Positions 53,051-61,818 of a stretch of 64,000 nucleotides of DNA are shown in pieces. The stretch is from positions 1,054,001 through 1,118,000 of the forward strand of contig NZ_CP025198.1 in assembly GCF_003325455.1 (NCBI RefSeq), in the 5' to 3' direction. The notes below the pieces were generated by a model that saw nothing but the letters and a program-made list of their open reading frames with translations, made no database searches and was not told where the DNA came from. Source of the DNA: Acidipropionibacterium virtanenii (GTDB lineage: Bacteria; Actinomycetota; Actinomycetes; Propionibacteriales; Propionibacteriaceae). The position numbers and the translations under genes were made by a program. Position 1 is the first letter of the stretch. Each line of letters begins with the position of its first letter.

Positions 53051-55396
53051 ATGAGTTCGAGCAGCAGCAGGCCCAAGTCGTACAAGGCCGACGGCACCCC
53101 CAAGAAGCGCTGGACGTCGGCCGAGCGCGCCGCCAAGGGCCACAAGCCCCGCAAGGGCGGCGGCGTCCGCGATAAGGGCCGGGACTACCGGGACGGCGGA
53201 CGGGGTCGCACCGATTCGCACGGCCGGACCTTCCAGACCTGGCAGTCCGACGACCGCCAGGATCGTCAGGACTGGAACGACCGACGCCGCGACGGCGCGG
53301 ACCGTCGCGCCGACGATCGTCAGGACGACCGCCGCGGTGGACGTCGCGACGACCGCTGGAGCGATCGCGGGGGCCGTTCCGGCGGCTACCGCTCCGACCG
53401 CGGATACGGTTCCGACCGCGGCTACCGCTCCGATCGTGACTACCGCTCCGATCGTGACTCCAGGGGCCGCGGCCGCTACGAGGACAGGCGCGATGACCGC
53501 CGCGACGGCGATTCGCGCCGTGAGGGCTGGCAGGAGGACCATCGCCAGAACAAGTCCCGTGACGGCGAGTGGAACGGCCGCAGGGGCGGCCGGGGCGAGA
53601 GCACAGGCGCCAACCGCCGCTCCCAGCGCGACTGGGAGGACCGTCGCCGCTCACGCGACCGTCGCAGCGAGTACCGCGGTGAGCGGTCCGAGGCCTTCCG
53701 CGGGCACGACGACAGCACCGGGGGCGGTCGTGACGACCGCCGCGGCTCCCGGGACCTCGGCGACCGGCGCGGCTCCCAGGACTTCGGCGAGCGCCGCGAG
53801 GAGGGCCGACGCAGTGGCGGGGGACGGCGGGACTACCGTCAGCACGATCGCCGCGAGCACTCCGAGGGGTACGACCGCCGCGAATATTCCGACCGCTTCG
53901 AGGATCACGGCTCCGACTCCGATCAGATGGAGTGGCATGCCGAGGAGCTGACCGATCTCGACGTCTCGACCGTCGACCACGAGGGCGGATTCTCGGCCCT
54001 GGGCGTTCCCGACCGTATCGTCGCGGCCCTGAAGGCCACCGGGATCGAGTCCCCCTTCCGCATCCAGATCGCCGCCATCCCCGACGCCATCGCCGGGCGC
54101 GACGTGCTCGGACGGGCCTCCACCGGGTCGGGCAAGACCCTGGCCTTCGGCGTCCCGGTGATGTCCCGGCTGGCCACCGCCGAGCGTCCGGACCGCCGTC
54201 CCCGCGCCCTGGTCCTCTCGCCCACCCGCGAGCTGGCCATGCAGATCGCCGACGTGCTGAGCCCGCTCGCCTCCTCGATGGGCCTGTCGACGATTCTCAT
54301 CGCCGGCGGCATGGGCTACGGCCCGCAGACCAAGGCCTTCCGCAAGGGGGTCGATCTCGTCGTCGCCACTCCGGGGCGCCTGGTGGATCTTCTGGAGACC
54401 GGTGACGCCGACCTGTCCGGAGTCGAGGTGGCCGTTCTCGACGAGGCCGACCACATGGCCGACATGGGATTCATGCCGTCGGTCTCGGCCATCCTGGATG
54501 CCGTGCCGGGGCAGGCTCAGCACCTGCTCTTCTCGGCCACCCTCGATGACGCGGTCAGCAAGCTCGTCAAGCGCTACCTCCACGATCCCGTCACCCACGA
54601 GATCGATCCCGAGAGGGGGTCGGTGGCCACCGCCACCCACCACGCCTTCCACATCAAGCCGCACGAGAAGGTGCAGCTGATGTGTGAGATCGCGAACCGT
54701 CCCGGCCACACCATCGTCTTCGCCCGCACCCAGCGCGGCGCCTCCCGGATGGCCGAGCAGCTGCGCGACGCCGGCGTGATGGCCGGAGCCCTGCACGGCG
54801 GCCTCACCCAGGGCGCCCGGGCCCGCGTCCTCGCGGCCTTCAAGACTGGCAGTCTGCCGGTCCTGGTGGCCACCGACGTCGCTGCCCGCGGTATCGACGT
54901 CGACGACGTCAGCATGGTGCTGCAGGTGGATCCGCCGATGAACTCGAAGGACTACCTGCACCGATCCGGGCGCACCGCCCGGGCCGGCCATGACGGTGCC
55001 GTCGTCTCCCTGGTGCTGCCTCATCAGCGCCGGTCGATGACCCGCCTCTTCCACGGTGCGGGAGTCACCCCGGTCCAGACCCAGGCCCATCTCGGGGACG
55101 AGACGGTCGCCCGGATCGCCGAGTGCTCCCCGGTCAGCGGGGAGCCCATCTCGCAGGCCGACTACGACGCCCTGGTGGCGCCCCGTCCGCAGAAGTCGCG
55201 CAAGGCGCGTCGCGGCGGACAGTACGACGGCCATCGTGGTCACGGCAACAGCCATGGCTACCGCGGTGGCCGGGGCTCCTACGGCGGCGGGCGCGGCGGC
55301 CGGGGCTCCCACGGAGACAGGCGCGCGGATCACGACCACGGCTCGCGCGAGGGGGAGCAGAAGAAGTACGGCCGCTCCGGCAATGACACCTGGTGA
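53051..55396 (+). CDS. DEAD-box RNA helicase with long RD/RG-rich N-terminus
   Basis: A 781-residue RhlE/DeaD-type helicase. Residues about 1-300 are low-complexity and highly charged, made of repeated D/R/G/S blocks (e.g. YRSDRGYGSDRGYRSDRDYR), likely intrinsically disordered. The helicase core follows: Q motif near 335, ASTGSGKTLAF near 356, PTRELAMQIAD, VVATPGRLVDL, VLDEADHMADMGF (DEAD near 463), LFSATLDDAV, then VLVATDVAARGIDVDDV and HRSGRTARAG. The C-terminus is again Gly/Arg rich. It probably remodels RNA in cold or stress. ATG at 53051 after GAGGTGAAG; the open frame upstream to 52877 is not used. Confidence 0.95.
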   Translation: MSSSSSRPKSYKADGTPKKRWTSAERAAKGHKPRKGGGVRDKGRDYRDGGRGRTDSHGRTFQTWQSDDRQDRQDWNDRRRDGADRRADDRQDDRRGGRRDDRWSDRGGRSGGYRSDRGYGSDRGYRSDRDYRSDRDSRGRGRYEDRRDDRRDGDSRREGWQEDHRQNKSRDGEWNGRRGGRGESTGANRRSQRDWEDRRRSRDRRSEYRGERSEAFRGHDDSTGGGRDDRRGSRDLGDRRGSQDFGERREEGRRSGGGRRDYRQHDRREHSEGYDRREYSDRFEDHGSDSDQMEWHAEELTDLDVSTVDHEGGFSALGVPDRIVAALKATGIESPFRIQIAAIPDAIAGRDVLGRASTGSGKTLAFGVPVMSRLATAERPDRRPRALVLSPTRELAMQIADVLSPLASSMGLSTILIAGGMGYGPQTKAFRKGVDLVVATPGRLVDLLETGDADLSGVEVAVLDEADHMADMGFMPSVSAILDAVPGQAQHLLFSATLDDAVSKLVKRYLHDPVTHEIDPERGSVATATHHAFHIKPHEKVQLMCEIANRPGHTIVFARTQRGASRMAEQLRDAGVMAGALHGGLTQGARARVLAAFKTGSLPVLVATDVAARGIDVDDVSMVLQVDPPMNSKDYLHRSGRTARAGHDGAVVSLVLPHQRRSMTRLFHGAGVTPVQTQAHLGDETVARIAECSPVSGEPISQADYDALVAPRPQKSRKARRGGQYDGHRGHGNSHGYRGGRGSYGGGRGGRGSHGDRRADHDHGSREGEQKKYGRSGNDTW

Positions 55397-55433
55397 GCCG
55401 TCCCGCTCGTGACGGATCGAGGCGGACCGGCGG

Positions 55434-55439
55434 TAGGGT
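55434..55439 (+). promoter_or_regulatory. -10 box of the TsaE-fusion gene (leaderless)
   Basis: TAGGGT at 55434-55439 is followed by 8 bp and the GTG at 55448; no ribosome-binding site is present. Confidence 0.6.
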
Positions 55440-55447
55440 AACCAGAC

Positions 55448-56398
55448 GTGAAAATGGTGGAGAACACACCGGCGCCCTCGGGCGAGGTGCAGTTGAGAAT
55501 CGGCGGGCCTGAGGATGTCGCGGCCGTGGCCGCGACGCTGGGCGGGGTCCTGGACGCCGGGAGCCCCGATACCTGGCTCGGCCATGACCTGTGCGTCGCG
55601 GCCGACCAGGACGACCGTACGGTCGGCGTGCTGAGGCTGTCCGACGTCGAGGGTCATGCTGCCGTGACAGCGATCATGGTCGTCCCCGACGTCGCTCATG
55701 CCGTCATCGAGGTCTCGATGGTCGAGGGGGCGGCCCAACTGGCCACCGACCTGGGCTCCCCCGACCTGCGCGTCAAGCCGTGGAGCACCCATCCCGGTGA
55801 TCGCAGCGCCTTCCTGGCGAGGCTGCGCGAGCACGGGTTCCGCGCCGACGCAGCCGACCTGATGCGCAGGCTGCCGGTGAGGGTCGAGGTGCCCACCGCC
55901 GAGGACATGCGCGATCTCGGCCGGGCGCTCACCACGATCCTGCGGGCCGGGGACGTCGTGGTGGCCTCCGGCGATCTGGGGGCGGGCAAGACCACTCTGG
56001 CCCAGGGGATCGGTGCCGGGCTCGACGTCGAGGGGCCGGTGATCTCCCCGACCTTCGTCCTGGTGCGCCGCCATGCCGGGACGGGCGGGCGGCCCGGATT
56101 CGTCCACGTCGACGCCTACCGCCTCGGCTCCCTGGCCGAGCTGGTGGATCTCGATCTGGACGAGACCATGGACGAGTCCGTCACGCTGGTCGAATGGGGG
56201 GCGGGGATCGCCGAGGAACTCGAGCGCTCCTACCTCAGTCTTGACATCCGTCGGTCGGGGGATCCCGCCGACGACACCCGGATCGTCTACCTGGAGCCGG
56301 TCGGCACCCGGTGGGAGGGAGTCGACCTGGGCATCCTGACCGCCCTTGAGACGGGCGACGAGGCCGACGAGGAGTTCCGCGGAGGAGAACAGTCATGA
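55448..56398 (+). CDS. tsaE: GNAT-like domain fused to TsaE (t6A ATPase)
   Basis: A 316-residue fusion. Residues about 15-143 look like a degenerate GNAT fold (LRIGGPEDVAAVAATL, VGVLRLSDVEGHAAVTAIMV, FLARLREHGFRADAADLMRR) without the R/QxxGxG/A acetyl-CoA loop. Residues about 150-316 are TsaE: Walker A GDLGAGKTT at 175-183, the switch SPTFVLVRRH, VDAYRLGS and VTLVEWG. TsaE drives the TsaB-TsaD complex making t6A37 in tRNAs. Free TsaE is about 150 residues, so the fusion doubles it. A GTG start with TAGGGT eight bases upstream suggests leaderless translation. It overlaps tsaB by four bases. Confidence 0.88.
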   Translation: MKMVENTPAPSGEVQLRIGGPEDVAAVAATLGGVLDAGSPDTWLGHDLCVAADQDDRTVGVLRLSDVEGHAAVTAIMVVPDVAHAVIEVSMVEGAAQLATDLGSPDLRVKPWSTHPGDRSAFLARLREHGFRADAADLMRRLPVRVEVPTAEDMRDLGRALTTILRAGDVVVASGDLGAGKTTLAQGIGAGLDVEGPVISPTFVLVRRHAGTGGRPGFVHVDAYRLGSLAELVDLDLDETMDESVTLVEWGAGIAEELERSYLSLDIRRSGDPADDTRIVYLEPVGTRWEGVDLGILTALETGDEADEEFRGGEQS

Positions 56399-57093
56399 CG
56401 GCACACACATCGGATCTGACGACGGGGTGGACCCTCGGCGTCGACACCTCGACCGCGGTCTGCGTCGGCCTGGCCCGCGGCGACCGGGTCATCGCGCTGC
56501 GCGACGACAACCCGCGGGCCCACGCTGAAAGGCTCATGCCGCTGGTCGAGCAGGCCTGCGCGCAGGCCGGGATCGCGGTCGGCGAGATCTGCGAGGTGAG
56601 CGTCGGCGTCGGCCCCGGCCCGTACACCGGGCTTCGGGTCGGCATCGTCACCGCGCGCATGCTGGCCCATCTGGCCGGCACCGAGCTGCACCCGGTGTGC
56701 AGCCTCGACATCCTGGCCCGGCAGTGGGCCGACGCCGGTACCGCCCCCGCGGGCGGATTCGTCGTCGCCACCGACGCCCGCCGCCACGAGCTCTACTGGG
56801 CCCGCTACGACGCCGCCGGGCAGCGTCTGGACGGCCCCCACGTCAGCTCCCCCGATGCTCTGCCGCAGGGAGTGGCCGTCGGCGGGCCGGGCTGCCCGGC
56901 CCGCCGAATGACCCCCGCCGAGGGCGCCCCCGAGCAGCTGGACGCCGGGGTGCTGGCCGCCTCCTGGACCCGGATGCCCGATGTCGGCCTCGAGCCGCTG
57001 TACCTGCGCGACCCCGACGCCACCGTGCCCACCACCCGCAAGGCGACCCTGACTCCCGCCCGGCTGACGCTGCCTGCGGCGCTGCGCGGATGA
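56395..57093 (+). CDS. tsaB: tRNA t6A-complex subunit TsaB
   Basis: A 232-residue ASKHA-fold protein, the inactive partner of TsaD in N6-threonylcarbamoyladenosine synthesis. It has LGVDTSTAVCVGLARG at the first phosphate loop, the RAHAERLMPLVEQ dimer interface and VGVGPGPYTGLRVGIVTARM. The ATG at 56395 overlaps the TsaE stop (ATGA). The C-terminal domain is reduced, as usual. Followed 7 bp later by rimI. Confidence 0.94.
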   Translation: MTAHTSDLTTGWTLGVDTSTAVCVGLARGDRVIALRDDNPRAHAERLMPLVEQACAQAGIAVGEICEVSVGVGPGPYTGLRVGIVTARMLAHLAGTELHPVCSLDILARQWADAGTAPAGGFVVATDARRHELYWARYDAAGQRLDGPHVSSPDALPQGVAVGGPGCPARRMTPAEGAPEQLDAGVLAASWTRMPDVGLEPLYLRDPDATVPTTRKATLTPARLTLPAALRG

Positions 57094-57100
57094 GCCGACG

Positions 57101-57631
57101 ATGACGATGCGTGCGGCCGGACCGGCGGATCTGGACCGGGTGATGGGCGTGGAGCTCGAGAGCTTCGGCGACTGGTCGAAGGGCCGGCGCACGGCGTGGA
57201 GCCCGACCGCCTGGCAGGCCGATCTGGACGCCGCCGCGGAGTCCCGGGCCGTCACCGGAAGGCTGGTGCTCATCGAGGTCGACGATGACCGCGCCCTCGG
57301 CGTCGCCGACTTCCATCACGTGGCCGAGACCTGCGATCTGGACCGCATCATGGTGCTTCCCGCAGCCCGCGGGGCCGGTCTGGCAGGCGACCTGCTCGAG
57401 TCCGGCATGAGATGGGCCGCCGGTCGGGGAGCCCGGCGGATGATCCTCGAGACCCACGACGAGAACGTCGCGGCGCTGCGCCTCTACCGCTCCCACGGCT
57501 TCACCACCATCTCGAGAAGACCCGGCTACTACGGCCCTGGCCGCGACGCCCTGGTGATGTCGGCGCCGCTGCCGGCCGGAGAACCCGCGAGCCCCGAGGG
57601 GCCCGCCAGAACTGAGGAGAATCATGTCTGA
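57101..57631 (+). CDS. rimI: Ribosomal-protein-alanine N-acetyltransferase RimI-like
   Basis: A 176-residue GNAT acetyltransferase. The core shows [20 protein letters not shown] (acetyl-CoA loop) and the conserved [20 protein letters not shown], then [20 protein letters not shown]. In this operon position RimI relatives acetylate S18 or other N-termini; specificity here is inferred from context. It lies between tsaB and tsaD, overlapping tsaD by eight bases. Confidence 0.93.
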   Translation: MTMRAAGPADLDRVMGVELESFGDWSKGRRTAWSPTAWQADLDAAAESRAVTGRLVLIEVDDDRALGVADFHHVAETCDLDRIMVLPAARGAGLAGDLLESGMRWAAGRGARRMILETHDENVAALRLYRSHGFTTISRRPGYYGPGRDALVMSAPLPAGEPASPEGPARTEENHV

Positions 57632-58667
57632 ACCGCTCATCCTGGGCATCGAGTCGTCCTGTGACGAGACCGGTGTGGGCATTGTGCGCGGCAACGAGCT
57701 GCTGGCCAACGAGGTCGCCTCCTCGATGGAGCAGCACATCCGCTTCGGCGGCGTGGTGCCCGAGGTGGCCTCCCGCGCCCACCTGGAGGCCATGGTGCCG
57801 GTGCTCGAGGCGGCCACCGAGAAGGCCGGCATCGACCTGTCCGAGCTCGACGGCATCGCCGTCACCGCCGGACCGGGCCTGATGGGCGCCCTGGTGGTGG
57901 GCCTGTCGGCCGCCAAGGCCCTGGCGGGCTGGCTCGGCAAGCCCCTCTACGGCGTCAACCATCTGGCCGGCCATGTGGCCGTCGATCTGCTGGAGCACGG
58001 CGACCTGCCGATGCCCTGCGGAGCCCTGCTGGTCTCCGGCGGCCACACCTCGCTGCTGAAGGTGACCTCGATCGCCGACGGCATCACCGAGGTCGGATCC
58101 ACCATCGACGACGCCGCCGGCGAGGCCTACGACAAGGTCGCCCGGCTGCTCGGCCTGCCCTACCCCGGGGGCCCGGTCATCGACCGGGCCGCCGCCCAGG
58201 GCGACCCGACCGCGATCCGCTTCCCGCGCGGGCTGACCGCCCGCCACGACATGGCGAAGCACCGTTTCGACTACTCCTTCTCCGGCCTGAAGACCGCCGT
58301 CTCGCGCTGGGTGGAGACCGAGCAGCGGGCCGGGCGCGCGGTGCCCGTCGACGACGTCGCCGCCAGCTTCCAGGAGGCCGTCGCCGACGTCCTCACCGCC
58401 AAGGCCGTCGACCTGTGCCGGGAGTACGGCCTGGAGCACTTCCTCATCGGGGGAGGGGTGGCCGCCAACTCGCGGCTGCGGACGCTGCTGGCCGAGCGGA
58501 TGGAGGCCGCCGGCGTCGAGCTGCGCCGTCCCCGCCCGGGCCTGTGCACCGACAACGGCGCGATGATCGCCGCGCTGGGGGCCCAGGTGGTCACGGCGGG
58601 GCTGCGGCCCTCGTCGATGGACATCGGCGCCGACTCGGGACTTCCGGTCACCACGGTCCTGGTCTGA
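57624..58667 (+). CDS. tsaD: tRNA N6-threonylcarbamoyladenosine synthase TsaD
   Basis: Catalytic subunit of t6A37 synthesis. The 347-residue protein has [17 protein letters not shown] at the start, the metal-binding HLAGH (His113 and His117), GHTSLLKV and DNGAMIA near the end. Full length and highly conserved. It overlaps rimI and completes the tsaE-tsaB-rimI-tsaD cluster; the universal partner TsaC (Sua5) is not in this window. Confidence 0.97.
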   Translation: MSEPLILGIESSCDETGVGIVRGNELLANEVASSMEQHIRFGGVVPEVASRAHLEAMVPVLEAATEKAGIDLSELDGIAVTAGPGLMGALVVGLSAAKALAGWLGKPLYGVNHLAGHVAVDLLEHGDLPMPCGALLVSGGHTSLLKVTSIADGITEVGSTIDDAAGEAYDKVARLLGLPYPGGPVIDRAAAQGDPTAIRFPRGLTARHDMAKHRFDYSFSGLKTAVSRWVETEQRAGRAVPVDDVAASFQEAVADVLTAKAVDLCREYGLEHFLIGGGVAANSRLRTLLAERMEAAGVELRRPRPGLCTDNGAMIAALGAQVVTAGLRPSSMDIGADSGLPVTTVLV

Positions 58668-58763
58668 GCTGCTGCAGGATCTGTTGTGGACCGCTCGCGT
58701 TGTGGGTCGCCGGTGACGGTGGCACAGTGAATGGCTGACCCTGTCACCGACCCGGGAGCCCTC

Positions 58764-60098
58764 ATGACTCGCAGCGACCTCGATCCCGCCTTCGCCTCGC
58801 AGCAGCGCCGGGCCTTCTCCACCGATCCGGTGGGGCGGATCGTCCAGAATGCGGTGACGGGCACCGGCGCCGACAAGGTCAGCCTGGACCGCGACGTCGT
58901 CAACCGCCTCGACGAGTCCGTCTCCGAGAGGCTCGACGCCTGGCCGGTCACCGACCAGAAGCATTCAGGACGCTGCTGGGAGTTCGCCGGACTCAACGTG
59001 CTGCGCGCCCGGCTCATCAAGAGCCTCAACCTCGAGGACCTCGCCCTCTCCCAGAATTTCGTGGCCTTCCACGACAAGCTGGAGAAGGCCAACCACATTC
59101 TGGTCAGGGCCGTCGCGGTCGCCGATCACGACCTGGACGACGAGGAGGTCCGCACCATCCTCGAGCACACCGCCGACGACGGCGGGTACTGGCCGCAGTT
59201 CCTCGATCTCGTGGCCAAGTACGGGCTGGTGCCCGCCTGGGCGATGCCCGACACCGAGTCCGCCGGCAACACCGCCCAGCTCAACCGGGCCCTGTCCACC
59301 GTGCTGCGACGTGCGGTGCTGGGGATCCGGCGGGCCGCCACCGATTCCGACCCGATGGAGGGGGCCGAGCGGATCGAGATCCTACGCAGCCAGGCGATGA
59401 GCGACGTCTACCGGGTGCTGGCGATCCACCTGGGCACCCCGCCGGCATCCTTCACCTGGCAGTACCGCGACAAGGACAAGGCCTTCCACAGCGAGGGCGA
59501 GATGACGCCGGTGGAGTTCGCGAAGAAGGTGGTTCCGGACGCGATGTACGGCTACCTCACCCTGGCTCACGACCCCCGCTCGGAGAATCCGGTGGGTCGC
59601 AAGTACGTCATCGACCACACCCCCTACCTGGAGGGCGGTACTCCCTACGCCCACCTCAGCGCCCCGCTGGAGGACCTCAAGGCAGCCGCGGTTGCGGCGA
59701 TCCGAGACGGCGAACCGGTCTGGTTCAGCTGTGACGTCAAGCGCCAGTTCGACAAGGACGCCGGGATCTGGGACGCCCGACTCCATGACTACGACGCCCT
59801 CTACGGGGTGGACCTGTCCATGACCAAGGCAGAGCGGATGAGGATGCGGGAGATCTCGCCCACCCACGCCATGACACTGGTCGGGGTCGATCTGGTCGAC
59901 GGGGCGCCGCGCCGCTGGCGGGTCGAGAACTCCTGGGGCGATGAGGTGGGGAGGAAGGGATTCTTCACCATGGACGACTCCTGGTTCGACGAGTACGTCT
60001 TCCAGGTCGTCGTCGCCCCCGAGCGCCTCTCGCAGGCCGCCAGGGCTCAGTGGGCCGCCGAACCGATCGTCCTGCCCGAATGGGATGTGCTCGGCTGA
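58764..60098 (+). CDS. pepC: C1B-family aminopeptidase (PepC/bleomycin hydrolase)
   Basis: A cytoplasmic cysteine aminopeptidase. The catalytic triad is intact: Cys71 (KHSGRCWEFAG), His368 (SPTHAMTLVGVD) and Asn389 (VENSWGDEVG). ATG 58764 has a GGGAGCC site five to six bases upstream; an in-frame ATG at 58731 would add eleven residues. From 58764 it is 444 residues, normal for PepC. It follows the t6A cluster on the same strand and is convergent with the AmrS gene. It would release amino acids from oligopeptides, perhaps those imported by the Dpp system. Confidence 0.93.
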   Translation: MTRSDLDPAFASQQRRAFSTDPVGRIVQNAVTGTGADKVSLDRDVVNRLDESVSERLDAWPVTDQKHSGRCWEFAGLNVLRARLIKSLNLEDLALSQNFVAFHDKLEKANHILVRAVAVADHDLDDEEVRTILEHTADDGGYWPQFLDLVAKYGLVPAWAMPDTESAGNTAQLNRALSTVLRRAVLGIRRAATDSDPMEGAERIEILRSQAMSDVYRVLAIHLGTPPASFTWQYRDKDKAFHSEGEMTPVEFAKKVVPDAMYGYLTLAHDPRSENPVGRKYVIDHTPYLEGGTPYAHLSAPLEDLKAAAVAAIRDGEPVWFSCDVKRQFDKDAGIWDARLHDYDALYGVDLSMTKAERMRMREISPTHAMTLVGVDLVDGAPRRWRVENSWGDEVGRKGFFTMDDSWFDEYVFQVVVAPERLSQAARAQWAAEPIVLPEWDVLG

Positions 60099-60125
60099 GC
60101 TGAGGCAGGGGGGCGGCGGGCCCGT

Positions 60126-61217
60126 TCAGATGTTGATGGGGATCCGGTGGCGTCCGAAGTCGCCGGGCTCCCGGTCGAAGCGTCCGGGGATCGACAGCCC
60201 GCAGTCCGGGCAGCACCCGTCGGAAGTCAGCCGGTAGTCGATGATCTGGTACCAGTCCCGCACGATGAGCGCGGCCCCGCAGCCGGGACACCAGGTCGTG
60301 TCGGCGTCCCGGTCGTGGACATTGCCGGTGTAGACGAAGTGCAGTCCGGCGTCGGTCCCGATCTGGCGGGCGCGGCGCAGCGTCGACGGCGGGGTGGGGG
60401 CGACGTCGAGCATCCGGTTGTCGGGGTGGAAGGCCGAGAAGTGCAGCGGCACGTCGGGGCCGAGTTCCCGGGTTATCCAGGCGCACATCCGAGCGAGCTC
60501 CTCATCGGAGTCGTTGTGGCCGGGGATCACCAGGGTGGTGATCTCGGTCCACACCTCGGTCTCATGGACCAGATAGGTCAGGGTATCCAGCACCGTGGCC
60601 AGCCGTCCGCCCGTGACACGGCGGTAGAAATCGTCGGTGAACCCCTTCAGATCCACATTCGCCGCCGCCATCGGCGCGAAGAACTCCGCCCGGGCGTCAT
60701 CGCTGATGTACCCGGCCGTCACGGCCACCGGTTCGATCCGGCGTGCGCGGCAGGCCCGAGCCACATCGATGGCGTACTCGGCGAAGATGACCGGGTCGTT
60801 GTAGGTGAAGGCCACCGACCTGGCTCCCCAGTTCTCCGCGGCCTCGGCGATCACATCGGGGCCGGCCTCGGCCGCCAGGGTGTCGAACTGCCGCGAGGTG
60901 GAGATCTCCCAGTTCTGGCAGTACTTGCAGCCCAGATTGCAGCCGGCGGTGCCGAAGGACAGCACCGGGGTGCCCGGGTGGAAGTGCGCCAGCGGCTTCT
61001 TCTCGATCGGGTCCAGGCAGAACCCCGAGGAGCGGCCGTAGGTGTCCAGCACCATGTGGTCATCCTCGCGCAGCCGCACGAAACAGAACCCGCGCTGGCC
61101 GTCGCGCAGACGGCAGTTGCGGGGGCACAGGTCGCACTGTATCCGTCCGTCGTCGAGCCGGTGCCACCACTTCGCGGCGTTCGTCTGCTGTTGAACGGTT
61201 CCGGTGCTGGGCGTCAT
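60126..61217 (-). CDS. amrS: Radical SAM protein of the AmrS (AmmeMemoRadiSam) family
   Basis: A 363-residue radical SAM enzyme. The cluster-binding triad C93-x3-C97-x2-C100 is in AGCNLGCKYCQNW. An N-terminal cysteine cluster C28/C31/C35/C45 (QCDLCPRNCRLRDGQRGFC) and a C-terminal rubredoxin-like CPGCG..CCPDCG knuckle flank it. The family is called AmrS for its constant company with AMMECR1 and MEMO1 genes; the reaction is unknown. Here the three genes are contiguous (2 bp and overlap spacing), a complete set in one operon. Confidence 0.93.
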   Translation of the reverse strand: MTPSTGTVQQQTNAAKWWHRLDDGRIQCDLCPRNCRLRDGQRGFCFVRLREDDHMVLDTYGRSSGFCLDPIEKKPLAHFHPGTPVLSFGTAGCNLGCKYCQNWEISTSRQFDTLAAEAGPDVIAEAAENWGARSVAFTYNDPVIFAEYAIDVARACRARRIEPVAVTAGYISDDARAEFFAPMAAANVDLKGFTDDFYRRVTGGRLATVLDTLTYLVHETEVWTEITTLVIPGHNDSDEELARMCAWITRELGPDVPLHFSAFHPDNRMLDVAPTPPSTLRRARQIGTDAGLHFVYTGNVHDRDADTTWCPGCGAALIVRDWYQIIDYRLTSDGCCPDCGLSIPGRFDREPGDFGRHRIPINI

Positions 61218-61218
61218 C

Positions 61219-61818
61219 TCAGGGCTCCTTCCATGCCGCGACGGTGTAGCGCTCGATGTCGGCGTCGTCGTCCCACCAGTCCGCGGGCAGCCCCGCCTTG
61301 CGCTTGAGCTGGTCCCGGAATCGGGCAGGATCGGGGAGTTCCTCCCACACCTGTGGCAGGAAGGTGCCGCGATGGGCGCGCCAGGACAGGATCACGCCAT
61401 CGATGCCGGGGCGCAGCCGGTGCGCCAGATCGGCCTGGTCGACGAACTCGAGTGGTTCGGGCGCCGAGAGCACCGAGATCTCAACACGGAGTCCGTCGAG
61501 TTCGCGCCGGGTCACGGCGGGGAACCGAGGATCCCGGGTGGCCGCGGCCACCGCATTGCCGGCGACATCGGCGGCCAGTGGACGCCATGCCCGCAGAGAT
61601 CCGATGCAGCCGCGCAGACTGTCGTCGTCGCGCACCGTCAGGGTCACGAAGCAGGCGCCCTCGCTCTGCGCCCATGCGGGGGTCGGGGGCGGTTCGACCG
61701 GCGCTCCCAGGTGCGCGGCGATGGATGAGCGGGCCGCCGGCAGCAGCCAGGCGCCGGCTTCGGCGGGGAGGCCGGATCGTGCGGTGCCTTCGTGGTGGAT
61801 GGGGGATCGCCGCCTCAT
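61219..61818 (-). CDS. amrA: AMMECR1-domain protein (AmrA)
   Basis: A 199-residue AMMECR1 protein with the family core LRGCIGSLRAWRPLAADVAG and the flanking ARSGLPAEAGAWLLPAARSS helix. Function is unknown, but AMMECR1, MEMO and AmrS genes are gathered in many prokaryotes, suggesting a shared reaction or complex. Transcribed with amrS (2 bp apart) and overlapping the amrB stop by four bases. Confidence 0.92.
   Translation of the reverse strand: MRRRSPIHHEGTARSGLPAEAGAWLLPAARSSIAAHLGAPVEPPPTPAWAQSEGACFVTLTVRDDDSLRGCIGSLRAWRPLAADVAGNAVAAATRDPRFPAVTRRELDGLRVEISVLSAPEPLEFVDQADLAHRLRPGIDGVILSWRAHRGTFLPQVWEELPDPARFRDQLKRKAGLPADWWDDDADIERYTVAAWKEP

Noticed and set aside
51491-53542. A 683-residue frame extending the MgtA-like glycosyltransferase
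   Set aside because: The extra N-terminal part is an antisense shadow of the DEAD-box gene's repetitive region and the promoter; the leaderless GTG at 52651 fits the family start.
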